A stretch of 64,000 nt of DNA from Photobacterium angustum (GTDB lineage: Bacteria; Pseudomonadota; Gammaproteobacteria; Enterobacterales; Vibrionaceae): assembly GCF_002954615.1 (NCBI RefSeq), contig NZ_MSCJ01000001.1, forward strand, positions 1,984,001-2,048,000. The letters run 5' to 3'. Both the position numbers and the translations under genes were made by a program. Shown piece by piece: positions 24,578 to 35,010 of this stretch (position 1 is the first letter of the stretch; each line of letters opens with the position of its first letter). Below the pieces are notes generated by a model. That model was not told the DNA's origin. It saw nothing but the letters and a program-made list of their open reading frames with translations, and ran no database searches.

Positions 24578-26821
24578 TTAATGACCAGCGTAGTGTTTTA
24601 ATAAGCTTGGCACATCAAGAATTAATGCAATATGACCATCACTGGTAATTGTTGCGCCAGCCATTCCTGGCGTACCTTGAAGTAAGCTATCTAGTGGTTT
24701 TATCACGACTTCTTCTTGACCGATTAAGGTATCAACCACAAAACCAATTCGCTGATGGCCAATTTGAACAATAACGACATGACCATGCCCACGATCTTTA
24801 TTCGTACCGACTGTCATATTTGACAACCAATCTTGTAGATAAAACAGAGGTATCGCTTTATCACGAACAATAATTGTTAACTGACCATCAACAGTATTGG
24901 TTTTATTCAAATCAAGGTGGAATATTTCATTGACACTTGCCAATGGCAATGCAAATGGTTGTTCACCGACGCCTACCATTAATGTAGGTAAAATAGCTAA
25001 CGTTAACGGTACTTTAATGTCAATTCGAGTGCCTTTGCCTAGCACTGAATCAATATGAATTGAACCATTAAGCTGATTAATTCCTGTTTTTACAACATCC
25101 ATTCCCACACCACGACCAGAAATATCAGAGATTTCTTTTTTGGTCGAGAAACCAGGCGCAAAAATGAGATTATACGCTTCATTGTCAGTGATACGAGAAG
25201 CAGCATCAGCATCCATTACACCGCGTTCAACGGCAATACTGCGGAGCTTTTCTGCATCCATACCACCACCATCATCTTCGATGGTAAGTAAAATATGATC
25301 GCCTTCTTGTGATGCTGACAATAGTACTGTTCCCGTACGAGGCTTACCTACCTGCTCACGAACATCCGGCATTTCAATGCCATGATCTACAGAGTTTCGT
25401 ACTAAGTGGACTAGTGGATCAGCAAGAGCTTCCACTAAGTTTTTATCTAAATCTGTTTCCTCACCGCGCATTTCCAGTACGATATCTTTCTTTAAGCTAC
25501 GCGCTAAATCACGTACAACACGAGGAAAACGACCAAATACTTTCTTGATTGGCTGCATGCGAGTTTTCATCACAGCGCCTTGAAGATCTGCTGTTACAAC
25601 ATCAAGATTTGAGACCGCTTTCGACATTTCTTCATCATTGGTGTTTAAACCAAGACTAACTAAACGATTTCGTACTAAAACCAATTCACCGACCATATTC
25701 ATAATGGTATCAAGCGTTGAAGTATCAACACGAACTGTCGCATCAGCTTGTGGTTTTGACTTCTCTTTGACCGCAACAGGTTTAGCTGAACGCTCTGCTG
25801 GCAGTTGATGTGTCGCAGAAGCTGGCGGAGTGACCATCGCCGTTGATTGAGCCGAAGGAACAGTAGTTTCAACCTCGGTTAAATCATTCGCTGTAGATTG
25901 AGCAGCAGACGCTTGTTCTTCCAGAGACGGGCTTTTACCTGCACCATGTAATTCATCAAGCAGACGTTCAAATTCATCATCTGTCATCAAATCATCACTA
26001 TCACCAGCACCTGTATCTTCTGGTACGGTAGAAGATGATGGTGTTACTGGCGATGCTGTTGACGATGATGGTGTTGAAACACCAGCAGAGGACGTATCAC
26101 TATTCCCCGGCCCTTTACCAGAACCGTGTAATTCGTCTAACAAACGTTCGAATTCATCATCAGTAATATCACCGCTATCAAAATTTAATTGTGCTTCTAC
26201 ATTATTTTGCGCAGTTGGTTCTGGTGTCGTTGGCTTGGATGGGCTTTGCCCTGTACCATGAAGTTCATCAAGTAAACGATCAAACTCATCTTGAGTCATG
26301 TCGTCAACACTGTCGCCAGTGGTAACATTATCATTGTTTGACGTGATCACAGGTTCAGGCATCACCTCCGTAATATTATCAACCGATGGGGCTTCAACGG
26401 GCTTAGAAATAGGAGCGAGTTCATCTGCTGTTGCTGGCTGGCTGTAATAATGTAAGGCATCTAATAAACGTTGCTCTGCACGATCAAGAGGCTGATGCTC
26501 TTTCACTTGCTCAAACATCACATTGATACAGTCAAGTGCTTCTAAAATCACATCCATCAATTCAGATGTTACGCTACGCTTGCCTGTTCGCAGCAAGTCA
26601 AAAACGTTTTCCGCACCGTGACAAGCATCAACTAGTTCGGTTAAAGAAAGAAATCCTGCTCCACCTTTTACCGTATGGAAACCACGGAAAATAGCATTCA
26701 ATAACTCAGAATCATCGGGGCTTCGTTCAAGCTCTACCAATTGTTCAGAAAGCAATTCAAGAATTTCGCCTGCTTCTATTAAAAAGTCCTGCAGGATATC
26801 TTCGTCTAAATCAAAGCTCAT
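24578..26821 (-). CDS. cheA: Chemotaxis histidine kinase CheA
   Basis: A 747-residue kinase. The HPt domain carries phospho-acceptor H49 in FRGFHTVKGGAGF. After it comes a long acidic linker (about 130-360) with three copies of a motif, TxDEFxRLLDELHGxGxxP, at about residues 175-195, 220-240 and 280-300. The dimerisation domain starts near 365 (VRVDTSTLDTIMNMVGELVLVRNRL), followed by the ATPase domain (LVRNSVDHGIE, DDGGGMD, GRGVGMDVV) and a C-terminal CheW-like domain. It phosphorylates CheY and CheB. The linker motif is where Vibrio CheA is bound by ParP, in its LID region, as I recall; this link is inference. It follows cheZ by 9 bases. Confidence 0.95.
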   Translation of the reverse strand: MSFDLDEDILQDFLIEAGEILELLSEQLVELERSPDDSELLNAIFRGFHTVKGGAGFLSLTELVDACHGAENVFDLLRTGKRSVTSELMDVILEALDCINVMFEQVKEHQPLDRAEQRLLDALHYYSQPATADELAPISKPVEAPSVDNITEVMPEPVITSNNDNVTTGDSVDDMTQDEFDRLLDELHGTGQSPSKPTTPEPTAQNNVEAQLNFDSGDITDDEFERLLDELHGSGKGPGNSDTSSAGVSTPSSSTASPVTPSSSTVPEDTGAGDSDDLMTDDEFERLLDELHGAGKSPSLEEQASAAQSTANDLTEVETTVPSAQSTAMVTPPASATHQLPAERSAKPVAVKEKSKPQADATVRVDTSTLDTIMNMVGELVLVRNRLVSLGLNTNDEEMSKAVSNLDVVTADLQGAVMKTRMQPIKKVFGRFPRVVRDLARSLKKDIVLEMRGEETDLDKNLVEALADPLVHLVRNSVDHGIEMPDVREQVGKPRTGTVLLSASQEGDHILLTIEDDGGGMDAEKLRSIAVERGVMDADAASRITDNEAYNLIFAPGFSTKKEISDISGRGVGMDVVKTGINQLNGSIHIDSVLGKGTRIDIKVPLTLAILPTLMVGVGEQPFALPLASVNEIFHLDLNKTNTVDGQLTIIVRDKAIPLFYLQDWLSNMTVGTNKDRGHGHVVIVQIGHQRIGFVVDTLIGQEEVVIKPLDSLLQGTPGMAGATITSDGHIALILDVPSLLKHYAGH

Positions 26822-26830
26822 AAATTTCCC

Positions 26831-27550
26831 CTAAAATCCAAGACTCGAAAGTAAATCATCAACATCATCTTGTGATTCAACAACATCATTACGTTGCTCT
26901 GGATTAATGATTGGCCCTTCAGGCTTTAAGGCATCTTTCTTATCATCAATCACAGTATTCGCGTCTTGTTCCATGCCAAAAGCTTTAAGAATTTCAACTA
27001 ACCTATCTTCAACTTCATGAACTAACTCAATGACTCGTCGAATGATTTGTCCAGTGAGATCTTGGTAGTCCTGAGCCATAAGGATATCGGTAAGGTGGGT
27101 ACGCAGTGTACTGCTATCGCCTTCAATTTGAACAAGCAATAAATCAATATCGTGGCACAATGTTTTAAATTCAGTAAGACCAATCTTACCTGCCATTAAA
27201 CGCTGCCACTGAGGATGTACTTGCAATAACGTGTTATGCAGTTTGTCAGCAATTGGTAATGTGCTTTCAACTGCGTCCATCGTTTTATTGGCGGCTTGCT
27301 CCGTTTTATCGATAACATAAAGCAATCGTTCACGAGCATCAGGAATATCAGTTTTCGCTAAATCGTTAACCCGAGGGTCAAGGCGAAAATTAAGTAAAGA
27401 ATCATGCAACTGGCGAGTAATTTTACCCACCTCTGCAAACATTGGTTCATGGCTATCGGCAACTAATGTTTGTACAAGCGAATTGGCTTCAGCTTGTTGT
27501 CCGTTTTCTAGCAAGCTGACAAGCTGTTTTGCCTGTTCAAGTGAAATCAT
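26831..27550 (-). CDS. cheZ: CheY phosphatase CheZ
   Basis: A 239-residue helical protein that dephosphorylates CheY-P. The catalytic region is MAQDYQDLTGQIIRRV, with D164 and Q168 matching the D143/Q147 pair of E. coli CheZ. The C-terminal peptide DDVDDLLSSLGF is the CheY-tethering tail. It lies between cheY and cheA. Confidence 0.95.
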   Translation of the reverse strand: MISLEQAKQLVSLLENGQQAEANSLVQTLVADSHEPMFAEVGKITRQLHDSLLNFRLDPRVNDLAKTDIPDARERLLYVIDKTEQAANKTMDAVESTLPIADKLHNTLLQVHPQWQRLMAGKIGLTEFKTLCHDIDLLLVQIEGDSSTLRTHLTDILMAQDYQDLTGQIIRRVIELVHEVEDRLVEILKAFGMEQDANTVIDDKKDALKPEGPIINPEQRNDVVESQDDVDDLLSSLGF

Positions 27551-27598
27551 GCTTCTTTATCGTCCTTATGCACTACTGATGGTTATTGTTAGCGATCG

Positions 27599-27994
27599 TT
27601 ACTGCAAACGTTCGAAAATTTTATCCAATTTTTCTTTCAACGTTGCTGCGGTAAATGGTTTAACAATATAACCATTAACACCTGCTTGTGCGGCTTCAAT
27701 GATCTGCTCACGCTTTGCTTCAGCAGTAATCATCAATACAGGCAAATGCTTCAATTGATCATCAGAACGAATATGACGAAGCAAATCAATACCTTGCATT
27801 CCAGGCATGTTCCAATCCGTCACAACGAAGTCGAAATCACCCTTTTTAAGCATAGGTAAAGCGGTTAATCCATCATCTGCTTCTAAGGTGTTGTTAAAAC
27901 CTAAATCACGAAGCAGGTTTTTAACAATACGGCGCATTGTTGAGAAGTCATCAACAATGAGAATTTTCATGTTTTTATTCAAGTTTGCCTCCAC
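27599..27994 (-). CDS. cheY: Chemotaxis response regulator CheY
   Basis: A single-domain receiver of 131 residues that binds FliM to reverse the motor. The acidic pair D15/D16, phospho-acceptor D60 (VVTDWNMPG), T90 (MITAEAK) and K112 (VKPF) are all present. The longer start [16 protein letters not shown] is kept because Vibrio orthologues share it, although M9 would also give a full domain. Confidence 0.96.
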   Translation of the reverse strand: MEANLNKNMKILIVDDFSTMRRIVKNLLRDLGFNNTLEADDGLTALPMLKKGDFDFVVTDWNMPGMQGIDLLRHIRSDDQLKHLPVLMITAEAKREQIIEAAQAGVNGYIVKPFTAATLKEKLDKIFERLQ

Positions 27995-28034
27995 TGAGAG
28001 CCAGTGTTCTTCTAGTTCTAAAAATAAATAATTA

Positions 28035-28757
28035 TTAAGCAGTCCATGCTGTTAATTTTGCACGTAATCGCTGCATTGCTTGGCTGTGTATCTGACAAAT
28101 TCGTGATTCACTCACACCGATTACCGCACCAATTTCTTTTAAATTAAGCTCTTCGTCGTAATAAAGTGATAACACTAACGCCTCTCGTTCAGGGAGGGTT
28201 TTTATCGCTTCAGCCAATGACGCACGAAAGTTATCATCAACAACACCTTGAAAGGGGGTGTTTTCACCAATACTTTCTTCATTAGCAACGGTATCTTCTG
28301 CCACCCCAAGATCACTAATACCGACTAAGCGTCCACAATTAACATCATTTAATGCTTGATGGTACTGTTCTAACGGCATATCGAGATATTGCGCAATTTC
28401 TTGGTCATTAGGATCGCGTCCTAATTCATTTTCAAGGTGAGATATCGCTTCACTTATCTTTCGGCTATTTTTGTATACCGAGCGAGGAACCCAATCACCA
28501 CGACGAATATCATCAAGCATTGCACCACGAATACGAATTCCGGCAAACGTTTCAAAGCTTGCCCCTTTCGTGGGATCATAATTTTGTTGTGCTTCAAGTA
28601 AACCTATCATGCCTGCTTGAATTAAATCTTCCACTAAAACACTCGGCGGTAAACGAACCATTAAGTGATGAGCAATGCGTTTAACTAACGATGAGTAACG
28701 TTCGATAAATGCTTGTGGACTCTGCTGATATTGACCATAAGCCATCGCTTTATTCAC
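28035..28757 (-). CDS. fliA: Flagellar sigma factor FliA (sigma-28)
   Basis: A 240-residue sigma factor for late flagellar genes. Region 2 is [72 protein letters not shown], and region 4 ends [20 protein letters not shown]. It should drive the flagellin promoter at 55652-55678. It overlaps flhG by 8 bases. Confidence 0.97.
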   Translation of the reverse strand: MNKAMAYGQYQQSPQAFIERYSSLVKRIAHHLMVRLPPSVLVEDLIQAGMIGLLEAQQNYDPTKGASFETFAGIRIRGAMLDDIRRGDWVPRSVYKNSRKISEAISHLENELGRDPNDQEIAQYLDMPLEQYHQALNDVNCGRLVGISDLGVAEDTVANEESIGENTPFQGVVDDNFRASLAEAIKTLPEREALVLSLYYDEELNLKEIGAVIGVSESRICQIHSQAMQRLRAKLTAWTA

Positions 28758-29640
28758 TGTATGGCACCTCCATGGCCTGAGAACGTTTTATTAATAAACG
28801 CTCAACAAAAAACTCCAGATGTCCACCTGGGTTATGCGGGATAGGCCACGTCATCGCTTTGGTTGATAATGAATTCAACGCCAATGCAGCAGGGCTACGA
28901 GGAAAAGCTTCTACCACTATCTTCTGACGTTTAACGGCTTGTCGAACATTATCATCAAGCGGAATACATGCCACGAGCTCTAAATTAGCATCTAAGAATC
29001 GTTCAGTAACACGCGTCAATTTGGTAAACAGATCGCGTCCTTCACGATAACTACGCACCATATTGGCAACAATTTTAAAGCGTTGAACATCATACTCACG
29101 ACTTAAGATTTTAATCAATGCATAAGCATCTGTAATTGATGTTGGTTCATCACAGACAACAACCAGCACATCTTGCGCAGCGCGAGCAAAACTAAGCACC
29201 ATGTCTGAAATACCTGCAGCGGTATCTACCAATAGAAAATCAAGATCGTCTTGTAAATTACCAAAAGCGCGAATTAACCCAGCATGCTGCGCTGGTGTTA
29301 ACTCTGCCATATTTTGAGTACCCGAAGCAGCAGGAATAATCTTTAACCCGTATGGGCCTTCAATAATGATATCTTCCAGCTCACAGATACCCGCCAAAAC
29401 GTGAGATAAGTTACGCCCAGCACGAAGTCCTAGCATCACATCAACGTTCGCAAGGCCAAGATCAGCATCCAATACCATGACCCGCTTACCTTGACGTGCC
29501 ATCGACATCGCCATATTTAGCGTAACATTGGTTTTACCGACACCACCTTTACCACCGGTTACAGTAATCACTTTGGTTGAGGTTAACTGAGTCATTCGAC
29601 GTAAACCGCTTGCTTGATCGTACATTCTGCTCTCAATCAT
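28750..29640 (-). CDS. flhG: Flagellar number regulator FlhG (FleN), MinD-like ATPase
   Basis: A 296-residue MinD/ParA-type ATPase that limits the number of polar flagella. The deviant Walker A is GGKGGVGKT (29-37), Walker A' VLDADLGLANVDVMLG and Walker B FLLVDTAAGIS. The N-terminal DQASGLRRM is the helix that stimulates the FlhF GTPase (DQAxxLR). I use the ATG at 29640 (MIESRMYDQ), preceded by AAGGCGG; a longer GTG start at 29673 would overlap flhF by 41 bases. In Vibrio FlhG also restrains FlrA. Confidence 0.94.
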   Translation of the reverse strand: MIESRMYDQASGLRRMTQLTSTKVITVTGGKGGVGKTNVTLNMAMSMARQGKRVMVLDADLGLANVDVMLGLRAGRNLSHVLAGICELEDIIIEGPYGLKIIPAASGTQNMAELTPAQHAGLIRAFGNLQDDLDFLLVDTAAGISDMVLSFARAAQDVLVVVCDEPTSITDAYALIKILSREYDVQRFKIVANMVRSYREGRDLFTKLTRVTERFLDANLELVACIPLDDNVRQAVKRQKIVVEAFPRSPAALALNSLSTKAMTWPIPHNPGGHLEFFVERLLIKRSQAMEVPYSE

Positions 29641-31345
29641 AATAATCTGCCGCCTTATTATCTGAACTATCACTAGACCAGAAATGTGATTGCTGGCTTA
29701 TCTCTATCTCCAATAATTCATTAGCACGTGACACTAGGTAGTTCCCCGATGCTATTTTGATATCTTCTGGTACACGCTGACCATCCGCTAAATAAGCGAT
29801 TGGTAATGCATTTTGAATCGCCACGCAGATGATCTCTCCTAAACTTAATGACTCATCAAGCTTTGTTAATACGCAACCAGAAAGCGGAATACGACGAAAA
29901 TGTTCAATCGTTTCCTGCAACACTCGACGCTGTGATGTCGCTGGCATCACTAAGTAGCTACGAATATGTGCTCCGCTATTTTTCATTAATGTGTCTAGCT
30001 GTTCAGATAACCGAATATCACGCTGTCCCATCCCTGCGGTATCAAGCAATACCAATCGACGATGTCGCAACTGATGTAAGATATCGGCAAGTTCTTCAGC
30101 ATCTTTAGCAACTCTTACCGGACAGCCCATAATTCGACCATAAGTCGCTAATTGCTCATGGGCACCAATACGATATGTGTCTGTCGTTACTAGAGCAATT
30201 TGATCAGGACCAAACTCCATTGCCGCACGTGCAGCCAATTTTGCAATTGTCGTGGTTTTACCTACACCTGTTGGGCCTAATAAAGCCACTACACCGCCCG
30301 TATCTAAAATACAATCGTCAGTGGTAATAATTTGATCTGATAACAAGTCAAGTAACGCAGGCCATGCTTCATTGGGTTGAATATCTTCAGGGATATAACA
30401 CGCTAATTGATCGGCTAATTGCTCCGATAGTCCCATTTTTTCAAGGCGCTTAATCATCATGGCGCGCATTGGTTCACGGCGTTCAACTTCTTGCCACATT
30501 AAGCCTGATAGCTGATGTTCTAATAAGCGACGTATCGAGATCATTTCAGATCGCACTTGATCCAGTTCATCTTTACTCGGTTGTGCTTTGGACTCGTAAC
30601 GAGAAGGATCTAATCGTGGCTTTTGCGGTGACTGTTCACGTCCATTCATACCATGATCATGCTGAGGGCTATCAAATAACCCGCGACCAACAGATAGATC
30701 GCGTTCATATTGCTTTGATGATGGGCGACGATAATCTCCGATATCTAAATCATGCTTATTCGTTTCAGGCTGACGACGTTGGAATAATGGTGACGTTGAT
30801 GATGAACGATTATCACGTGATGAAGGAGCATCTGCATACTGTTGGTCAGAATAACGAGAGTAGCCACCTGCCTTTTGTTGCGATGATCGTTCATTTTGCG
30901 GACTGTATGCTGGCTTATGCTCATGTCGAAATGCATTCGCTTCTGAATATAAGCTGTGGCTATCCCCTTGCTCGCGCAATTTCGATTGGCGATCAAGTAA
31001 TGCACTAAGAGAATCAACCTCATTAGGTTGCTCATTTTGCTCTTGGGTTGAGGCATAGTTTTGTAACACGCTAGCAAATTTCTGCGCCGTTGATTGGTTC
31101 AACTGTACCTTGTCATCAGCAAGTTTACGTCTTGCTTGACTTAACCCTTGAGAAACTTCGTCACGAGAACGATGCTGAGTACTTTGCGCTGCTGGAGGCG
31201 TTGTATCAACATCCACCGCTGCCACAATCTCAACACCACCTGAAACTTTCTTATTCGACATAATGACGGCATCTGGCCCAAGCTCTTCTTTGACTTCGCT
31301 AAGTGCCGTTCTCATATCCTTGGCAAAAAATCGTTTAATTTTCAA
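29633..31345 (-). CDS. flhF: Flagellar biosynthesis GTPase FlhF
   Basis: An SRP-type GTPase of 570 residues that marks the pole for flagellar assembly. The N-terminal B domain is MKIKRFFAKDMRTALSEVKEELGPDAVIMSNKKVSGGVEIVAA. The middle (about 55-270) is long, polar and disordered (Gln, Ser, Arg rich). The N and G domains contain GPTGVGKTTTIAKLAAR and the G motifs DTAGMGQRD and TKLDES. It lies between flhA and flhG in the operon and overlaps flhG by 8 bases. Confidence 0.95.
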   Translation of the reverse strand: MKIKRFFAKDMRTALSEVKEELGPDAVIMSNKKVSGGVEIVAAVDVDTTPPAAQSTQHRSRDEVSQGLSQARRKLADDKVQLNQSTAQKFASVLQNYASTQEQNEQPNEVDSLSALLDRQSKLREQGDSHSLYSEANAFRHEHKPAYSPQNERSSQQKAGGYSRYSDQQYADAPSSRDNRSSSTSPLFQRRQPETNKHDLDIGDYRRPSSKQYERDLSVGRGLFDSPQHDHGMNGREQSPQKPRLDPSRYESKAQPSKDELDQVRSEMISIRRLLEHQLSGLMWQEVERREPMRAMMIKRLEKMGLSEQLADQLACYIPEDIQPNEAWPALLDLLSDQIITTDDCILDTGGVVALLGPTGVGKTTTIAKLAARAAMEFGPDQIALVTTDTYRIGAHEQLATYGRIMGCPVRVAKDAEELADILHQLRHRRLVLLDTAGMGQRDIRLSEQLDTLMKNSGAHIRSYLVMPATSQRRVLQETIEHFRRIPLSGCVLTKLDESLSLGEIICVAIQNALPIAYLADGQRVPEDIKIASGNYLVSRANELLEIEISQQSHFWSSDSSDNKAADYYD

Positions 31346-31396
31346 AATATCGTCCTATCTCAGAAAGGGCTTAGGCCGCATCTACAACCACTAACA

Positions 31397-33493
31397 TTAA
31401 TTACCTACCGCGTTCACAATTCGAATTTGTTTTTCATCAGGCACTTCCTGATATGACAATACCCGTAAACTTGGGATCGTATTTTTAACAAATTTAGCTA
31501 ATGTTGAACGCAACACACCTGAGGTCAACAATACCGCAGGCTCACCTTTCAATTCTTGTTGCTGAGTCGCTTCTGTTAATGAACGTTGTAAGCGTTCCGC
31601 TAATCCAGGCTCAATACCTGAAGATTCGCCACCAGCAGATTGCATGGTTTGATGCAATATTTGTTCCAATTCAGGGACTAAGGTAATCACTGGTAGCTCA
31701 ACTTCTATTCCATTGATTTCTTGGCAAATTAATCGTTTCAGACCAATACGAACAGCAGCGGTTAATATGTCAGGATCTTGACTCTTACTTGAATACTCCG
31801 ACAAAGTTTGGACAATGGTTCGAATATCACGTAGTGGAATACCTTCATTTAATAAGTTCTGCATCACTTTCACCACAACCCCAAGAGGTAATTGATCAGG
31901 AACAAAACCATCAACCAATTTAGGTGTCGTTTGACCTAACATCTCTAATAGGTTTTGCACCTCTTCATGACCCAGTAACTGTGATGCATGATTTGTCAGT
32001 AATTGACTTAAATGGGTCGCCAATACAGTTGCTGAATCAACAACGGTATAACCTAATGCTTGCGCATGTTCACGTTGTGAGTCTTGTACCCATACCGCTT
32101 CAAGACCAAACGCAGGATCAGTTGTCATTTCACCATCAATAGAGCCGAAGACTTGGCCGGGATTAATTGCAAGATCCATTTTTGGATGAATATTTGCTTC
32201 ACCACAGGCGACGCCCATTAAACTAATGCGGTAACTGTTAGGTGGGAGCTCTAAGTTATCGCGAATATGAACCGGCGGGATAAGGAAACCAAAGTCTTGC
32301 GATAACTTTTTACGAACACCTTTCACGCGCTCTAACAACTCACCACCTTGATCTTTATCGACCATTGAAATTAAACGGTAACCCACTTCTAAGCCAATGG
32401 TATCAACAGGCTGTACATCATCCCATGATAGTTCTTTTAGTGGTTGAGTCGGCGCTAACTCTGTCGGCGGCGCTTGTTTTTCCACAAGAGCTTCAGCTTT
32501 CTCTTTCTTTATTCGCCAATAAGCGGCACCACCAATAATGGCGGCAAGCAATAAGAAAGGAATATGAGGCATACCTGGAACAATACCCATAACAAATAAA
32601 ATCACACCTGTGATGATCAACGCTTGAGGATTGTTAAACATCTGAAAATACATTTGCTGCCCCATGTCCTCGTCAGTATTTTGACGAGTTACCATCATTG
32701 CAGCGCCGATGGATAAGAGTAACGATGGGATTTGAGCAACAAGACCATCACCAATGGTCAATAAACTGTAAATCTCTAAGGCTTGACCAAATGTCAGACC
32801 ATGCTGACCCATACCAATGATTAAACCACCAATGATATTGATAAAGAGGATCAAAATACCAGCAATGGCATCACCTTTAACAAACTTAGAGGCACCATCC
32901 ATAGAACCATAGAAGTCAGCTTCTTTTGTTACTTCAAAACGACGAGTACGCGCTTGCTCTTGATCGATAAGCCCTGCATTTAAGTCGGCATCAATTGCCA
33001 TTTGCTTACCCGGTAAGGCATCAAGGGTAAAGCGAGCACTAACTTCTGAAATACGACCCGCACCTTTGGTTACAACCATAAAGTTAATGATCATCAAAAT
33101 AAGGAAGACCACTAAACCCACGGCATAGTTGCCACCAATAACAACCGAGCCAAATGCATCAATAACTTGTCCTGCCGCATCAGGTCCTTCATGGCCGTGC
33201 AATAAAACAACACGAGTCGATGCAACGTTTAGTGCTAAACGTAATAGCGTGGCAATAAGTAGTACGGTAGGAAAAGCAGCAAAATCAAGCGGACGACGGG
33301 TATACACCGTCACCAATAACACCACCAATGAAAGAGCGATATTAAAGGTAAACGTCATATCCAATAGCAACGGTGGCATTGGTAAAATGATCATCGCTAA
33401 CGTTGCCAATACCATTATAGGCGCACCTATTGATGGCATAGACTTGATACTGGCTAACGGCAATCTATCTGCAAAGGGAATTGAAAGCTTCAT
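31397..33493 (-). CDS. flhA: Flagellar export gate protein FlhA
   Basis: A 698-residue inner-membrane protein of the type III export gate. The first 330 residues hold eight hydrophobic segments, with the FHIPEP-type loop GRISEVSARFTLDALPGKQMAIDADLNAGLI. The cytoplasmic part (from about 350) binds chaperone-substrate complexes. It is the first gene of the flhA-flhF-flhG-fliA-che operon. A good sigma-54 site lies 123 bases upstream. Confidence 0.97.
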   Translation of the reverse strand: MKLSIPFADRLPLASIKSMPSIGAPIMVLATLAMIILPMPPLLLDMTFTFNIALSLVVLLVTVYTRRPLDFAAFPTVLLIATLLRLALNVASTRVVLLHGHEGPDAAGQVIDAFGSVVIGGNYAVGLVVFLILMIINFMVVTKGAGRISEVSARFTLDALPGKQMAIDADLNAGLIDQEQARTRRFEVTKEADFYGSMDGASKFVKGDAIAGILILFINIIGGLIIGMGQHGLTFGQALEIYSLLTIGDGLVAQIPSLLLSIGAAMMVTRQNTDEDMGQQMYFQMFNNPQALIITGVILFVMGIVPGMPHIPFLLLAAIIGGAAYWRIKKEKAEALVEKQAPPTELAPTQPLKELSWDDVQPVDTIGLEVGYRLISMVDKDQGGELLERVKGVRKKLSQDFGFLIPPVHIRDNLELPPNSYRISLMGVACGEANIHPKMDLAINPGQVFGSIDGEMTTDPAFGLEAVWVQDSQREHAQALGYTVVDSATVLATHLSQLLTNHASQLLGHEEVQNLLEMLGQTTPKLVDGFVPDQLPLGVVVKVMQNLLNEGIPLRDIRTIVQTLSEYSSKSQDPDILTAAVRIGLKRLICQEINGIEVELPVITLVPELEQILHQTMQSAGGESSGIEPGLAERLQRSLTEATQQQELKGEPAVLLTSGVLRSTLAKFVKNTIPSLRVLSYQEVPDEKQIRIVNAVGN

Positions 33494-33856
33494 TCTGTCT
33501 AGTGATCTATTCTTTTATTATTGGTATCAATGTTCGTTTTATAAACAAAAGAAGATAATTAAATAGTCCGTTATTTAATAAAGACGATGAACCATGAATG
33601 CATAAAATAAGGTAAAGCAATTATCATGCCTTACATATAAGTCATTTTTTTGACAGTCCAGAAAGACTACCAAATTCATAACAGAAAGATAAAAACAAAC
33701 GCTATATTTGTGACTTCCTGTCTAATATAAACATTTAATTAAATAACGAGCCTTAATACAATTAATTCCACCAAGGAATTAACGATTAATATACATACAA
33801 CACAGTTTTAGCCATAATATACTTAATTATCAATCCAATAATAATTCATCTAAAAA
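33494..33856 (-). other. Intergenic region between flhB and flhA
   Basis: About 360 bases without a gene, the longest gap between flhB and the end of the che operon. It holds the sigma-54 promoter of flhA (33616-33631) and the motif TGATACCAA (minus strand, near 33521). A/T-rich sequence after flhB shows no clear terminator. Confidence 0.6.
33616..33631 (-). promoter_or_regulatory. Sigma-54 promoter of the flhA operon
   Basis: On the minus strand AGGCATGATAATTGCT matches TGGCACGNNNNTTGCW, with GG and GC separated by ten bases. It lies 123 bases before the flhA ATG and should be activated by FlrC. Confidence 0.75.
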
Positions 33857-34987
33857 TTAATGGCGTAATTCTTCAGGTATATCCATTGCAGCTTTAGATA
33901 GTGTTGGTTTTTTGCCTTTACCTTTGCGATATTCTTTTAACTGAAATACATAGGCTAATATTTGAGCAACGGCGACAAATAAACCATCTGGAATTTGCTG
34001 TTCTAATTCAGTCGTATAATAAATAGCACGAGCTAATGGCGCTGCTGGAACAATATCAATATTGTGTTTATTGGCTATCTCCCTGATCTTAAGCGCTAAA
34101 TGATCGCCCCCTTTCGCAATAACAACGGGCGCAGAGTCTAACTTAGGATCGTAGCGAAGTGCGACAGAGAAGTGCTCAGGGTTAGTAATTACCACGTCAG
34201 CTTGCGGCACATCTGCCATCATACGTCGCTGAGCCATTTCACGTTGCAGCATTCTAATACGCCCTTTTACTTCAGGCTTACCTTCCGAATCTTTGTATTC
34301 ATCTTTAATTTCTTGTTTGGTCATTTTTAATTGTTGATTAAAGTTCCAAATTTGAAATGGCACATCAATAGCAACAACAATAAGCAGTGAGCAACAAATT
34401 AAAAGGACAAAGTTTAGTAAAATATCGATAGCATGAAAGTAATTGGCAGGGAAAACTTCAGTACTGAGTTGAAAAAAGTCTTCTAAACTCGAAAAAATTA
34501 AGTAGCAAGCAATACTCCCCACCAGCCCAACTTTCAAAATAGACTTAATTAATTCAACCCAACTTTGCATACCAAACATCCGCTTTATTCCACTGAGCGG
34601 ATTCATTTTTGATAATTTAGGCATAGCTGCTTGAGTGGAAAAGCGAACGCCACCTACACCAGCAGCCCCAATAAAAGCGGCAACAAACAAAAAAATAAGT
34701 ACTAAAAATAAAGGCGCGAGAATATAAACAATCGCATCTAAAATAATGACAAATAAACGATCAAGATCGAATATATCGTCGCGTGTTAAGCTAAACATTG
34801 CCGTCATAATATGACTCAGTGCTTTACTTAGCCCTTCTCCAAACCACATTAACCCAACAGCACCAGACACTAATACCGCAACAGACGCTAATTCTCTTGA
34901 GCGCGGAACTTGACCTTTCTCTCGCGCCTGCTCAAGCCGTCTGGGCGTGGCGTCTTCGGTACGTTCTTGACCATCAGAATCAGACAT
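33857..34987 (-). CDS. flhB: Flagellar export switch protein FlhB
   Basis: A 376-residue protein with four membrane helices (about 35-210) and a cytoplasmic autoprocessing domain. The cleavage motif reads NPEH (269-272, VVITNPEHFSVALRYD) instead of the more common NPTH; the cleaved Asn-Pro pair is kept. The domain ends in a charged tail. FlhB switches export from hook to filament substrates on contact with FliK. It is the last gene of the fliK-flhB operon. Confidence 0.95.
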   Translation of the reverse strand: MSDSDGQERTEDATPRRLEQAREKGQVPRSRELASVAVLVSGAVGLMWFGEGLSKALSHIMTAMFSLTRDDIFDLDRLFVIILDAIVYILAPLFLVLIFLFVAAFIGAAGVGGVRFSTQAAMPKLSKMNPLSGIKRMFGMQSWVELIKSILKVGLVGSIACYLIFSSLEDFFQLSTEVFPANYFHAIDILLNFVLLICCSLLIVVAIDVPFQIWNFNQQLKMTKQEIKDEYKDSEGKPEVKGRIRMLQREMAQRRMMADVPQADVVITNPEHFSVALRYDPKLDSAPVVIAKGGDHLALKIREIANKHNIDIVPAAPLARAIYYTTELEQQIPDGLFVAVAQILAYVFQLKEYRKGKGKKPTLSKAAMDIPEELRH

Positions 34988-35010
34988 ACTGATTTACTCC
35001 CAGTCTTAAC

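Noticed and set aside
30469..31008. 179-codon plus-strand frame opposite flhF, rich in His and Met
   Set aside because: It lies entirely antisense to the well-supported flhF coding sequence in its low-complexity region, with no ribosome binding site or recognisable domain. It is a shadow of Gln/Ser codons.
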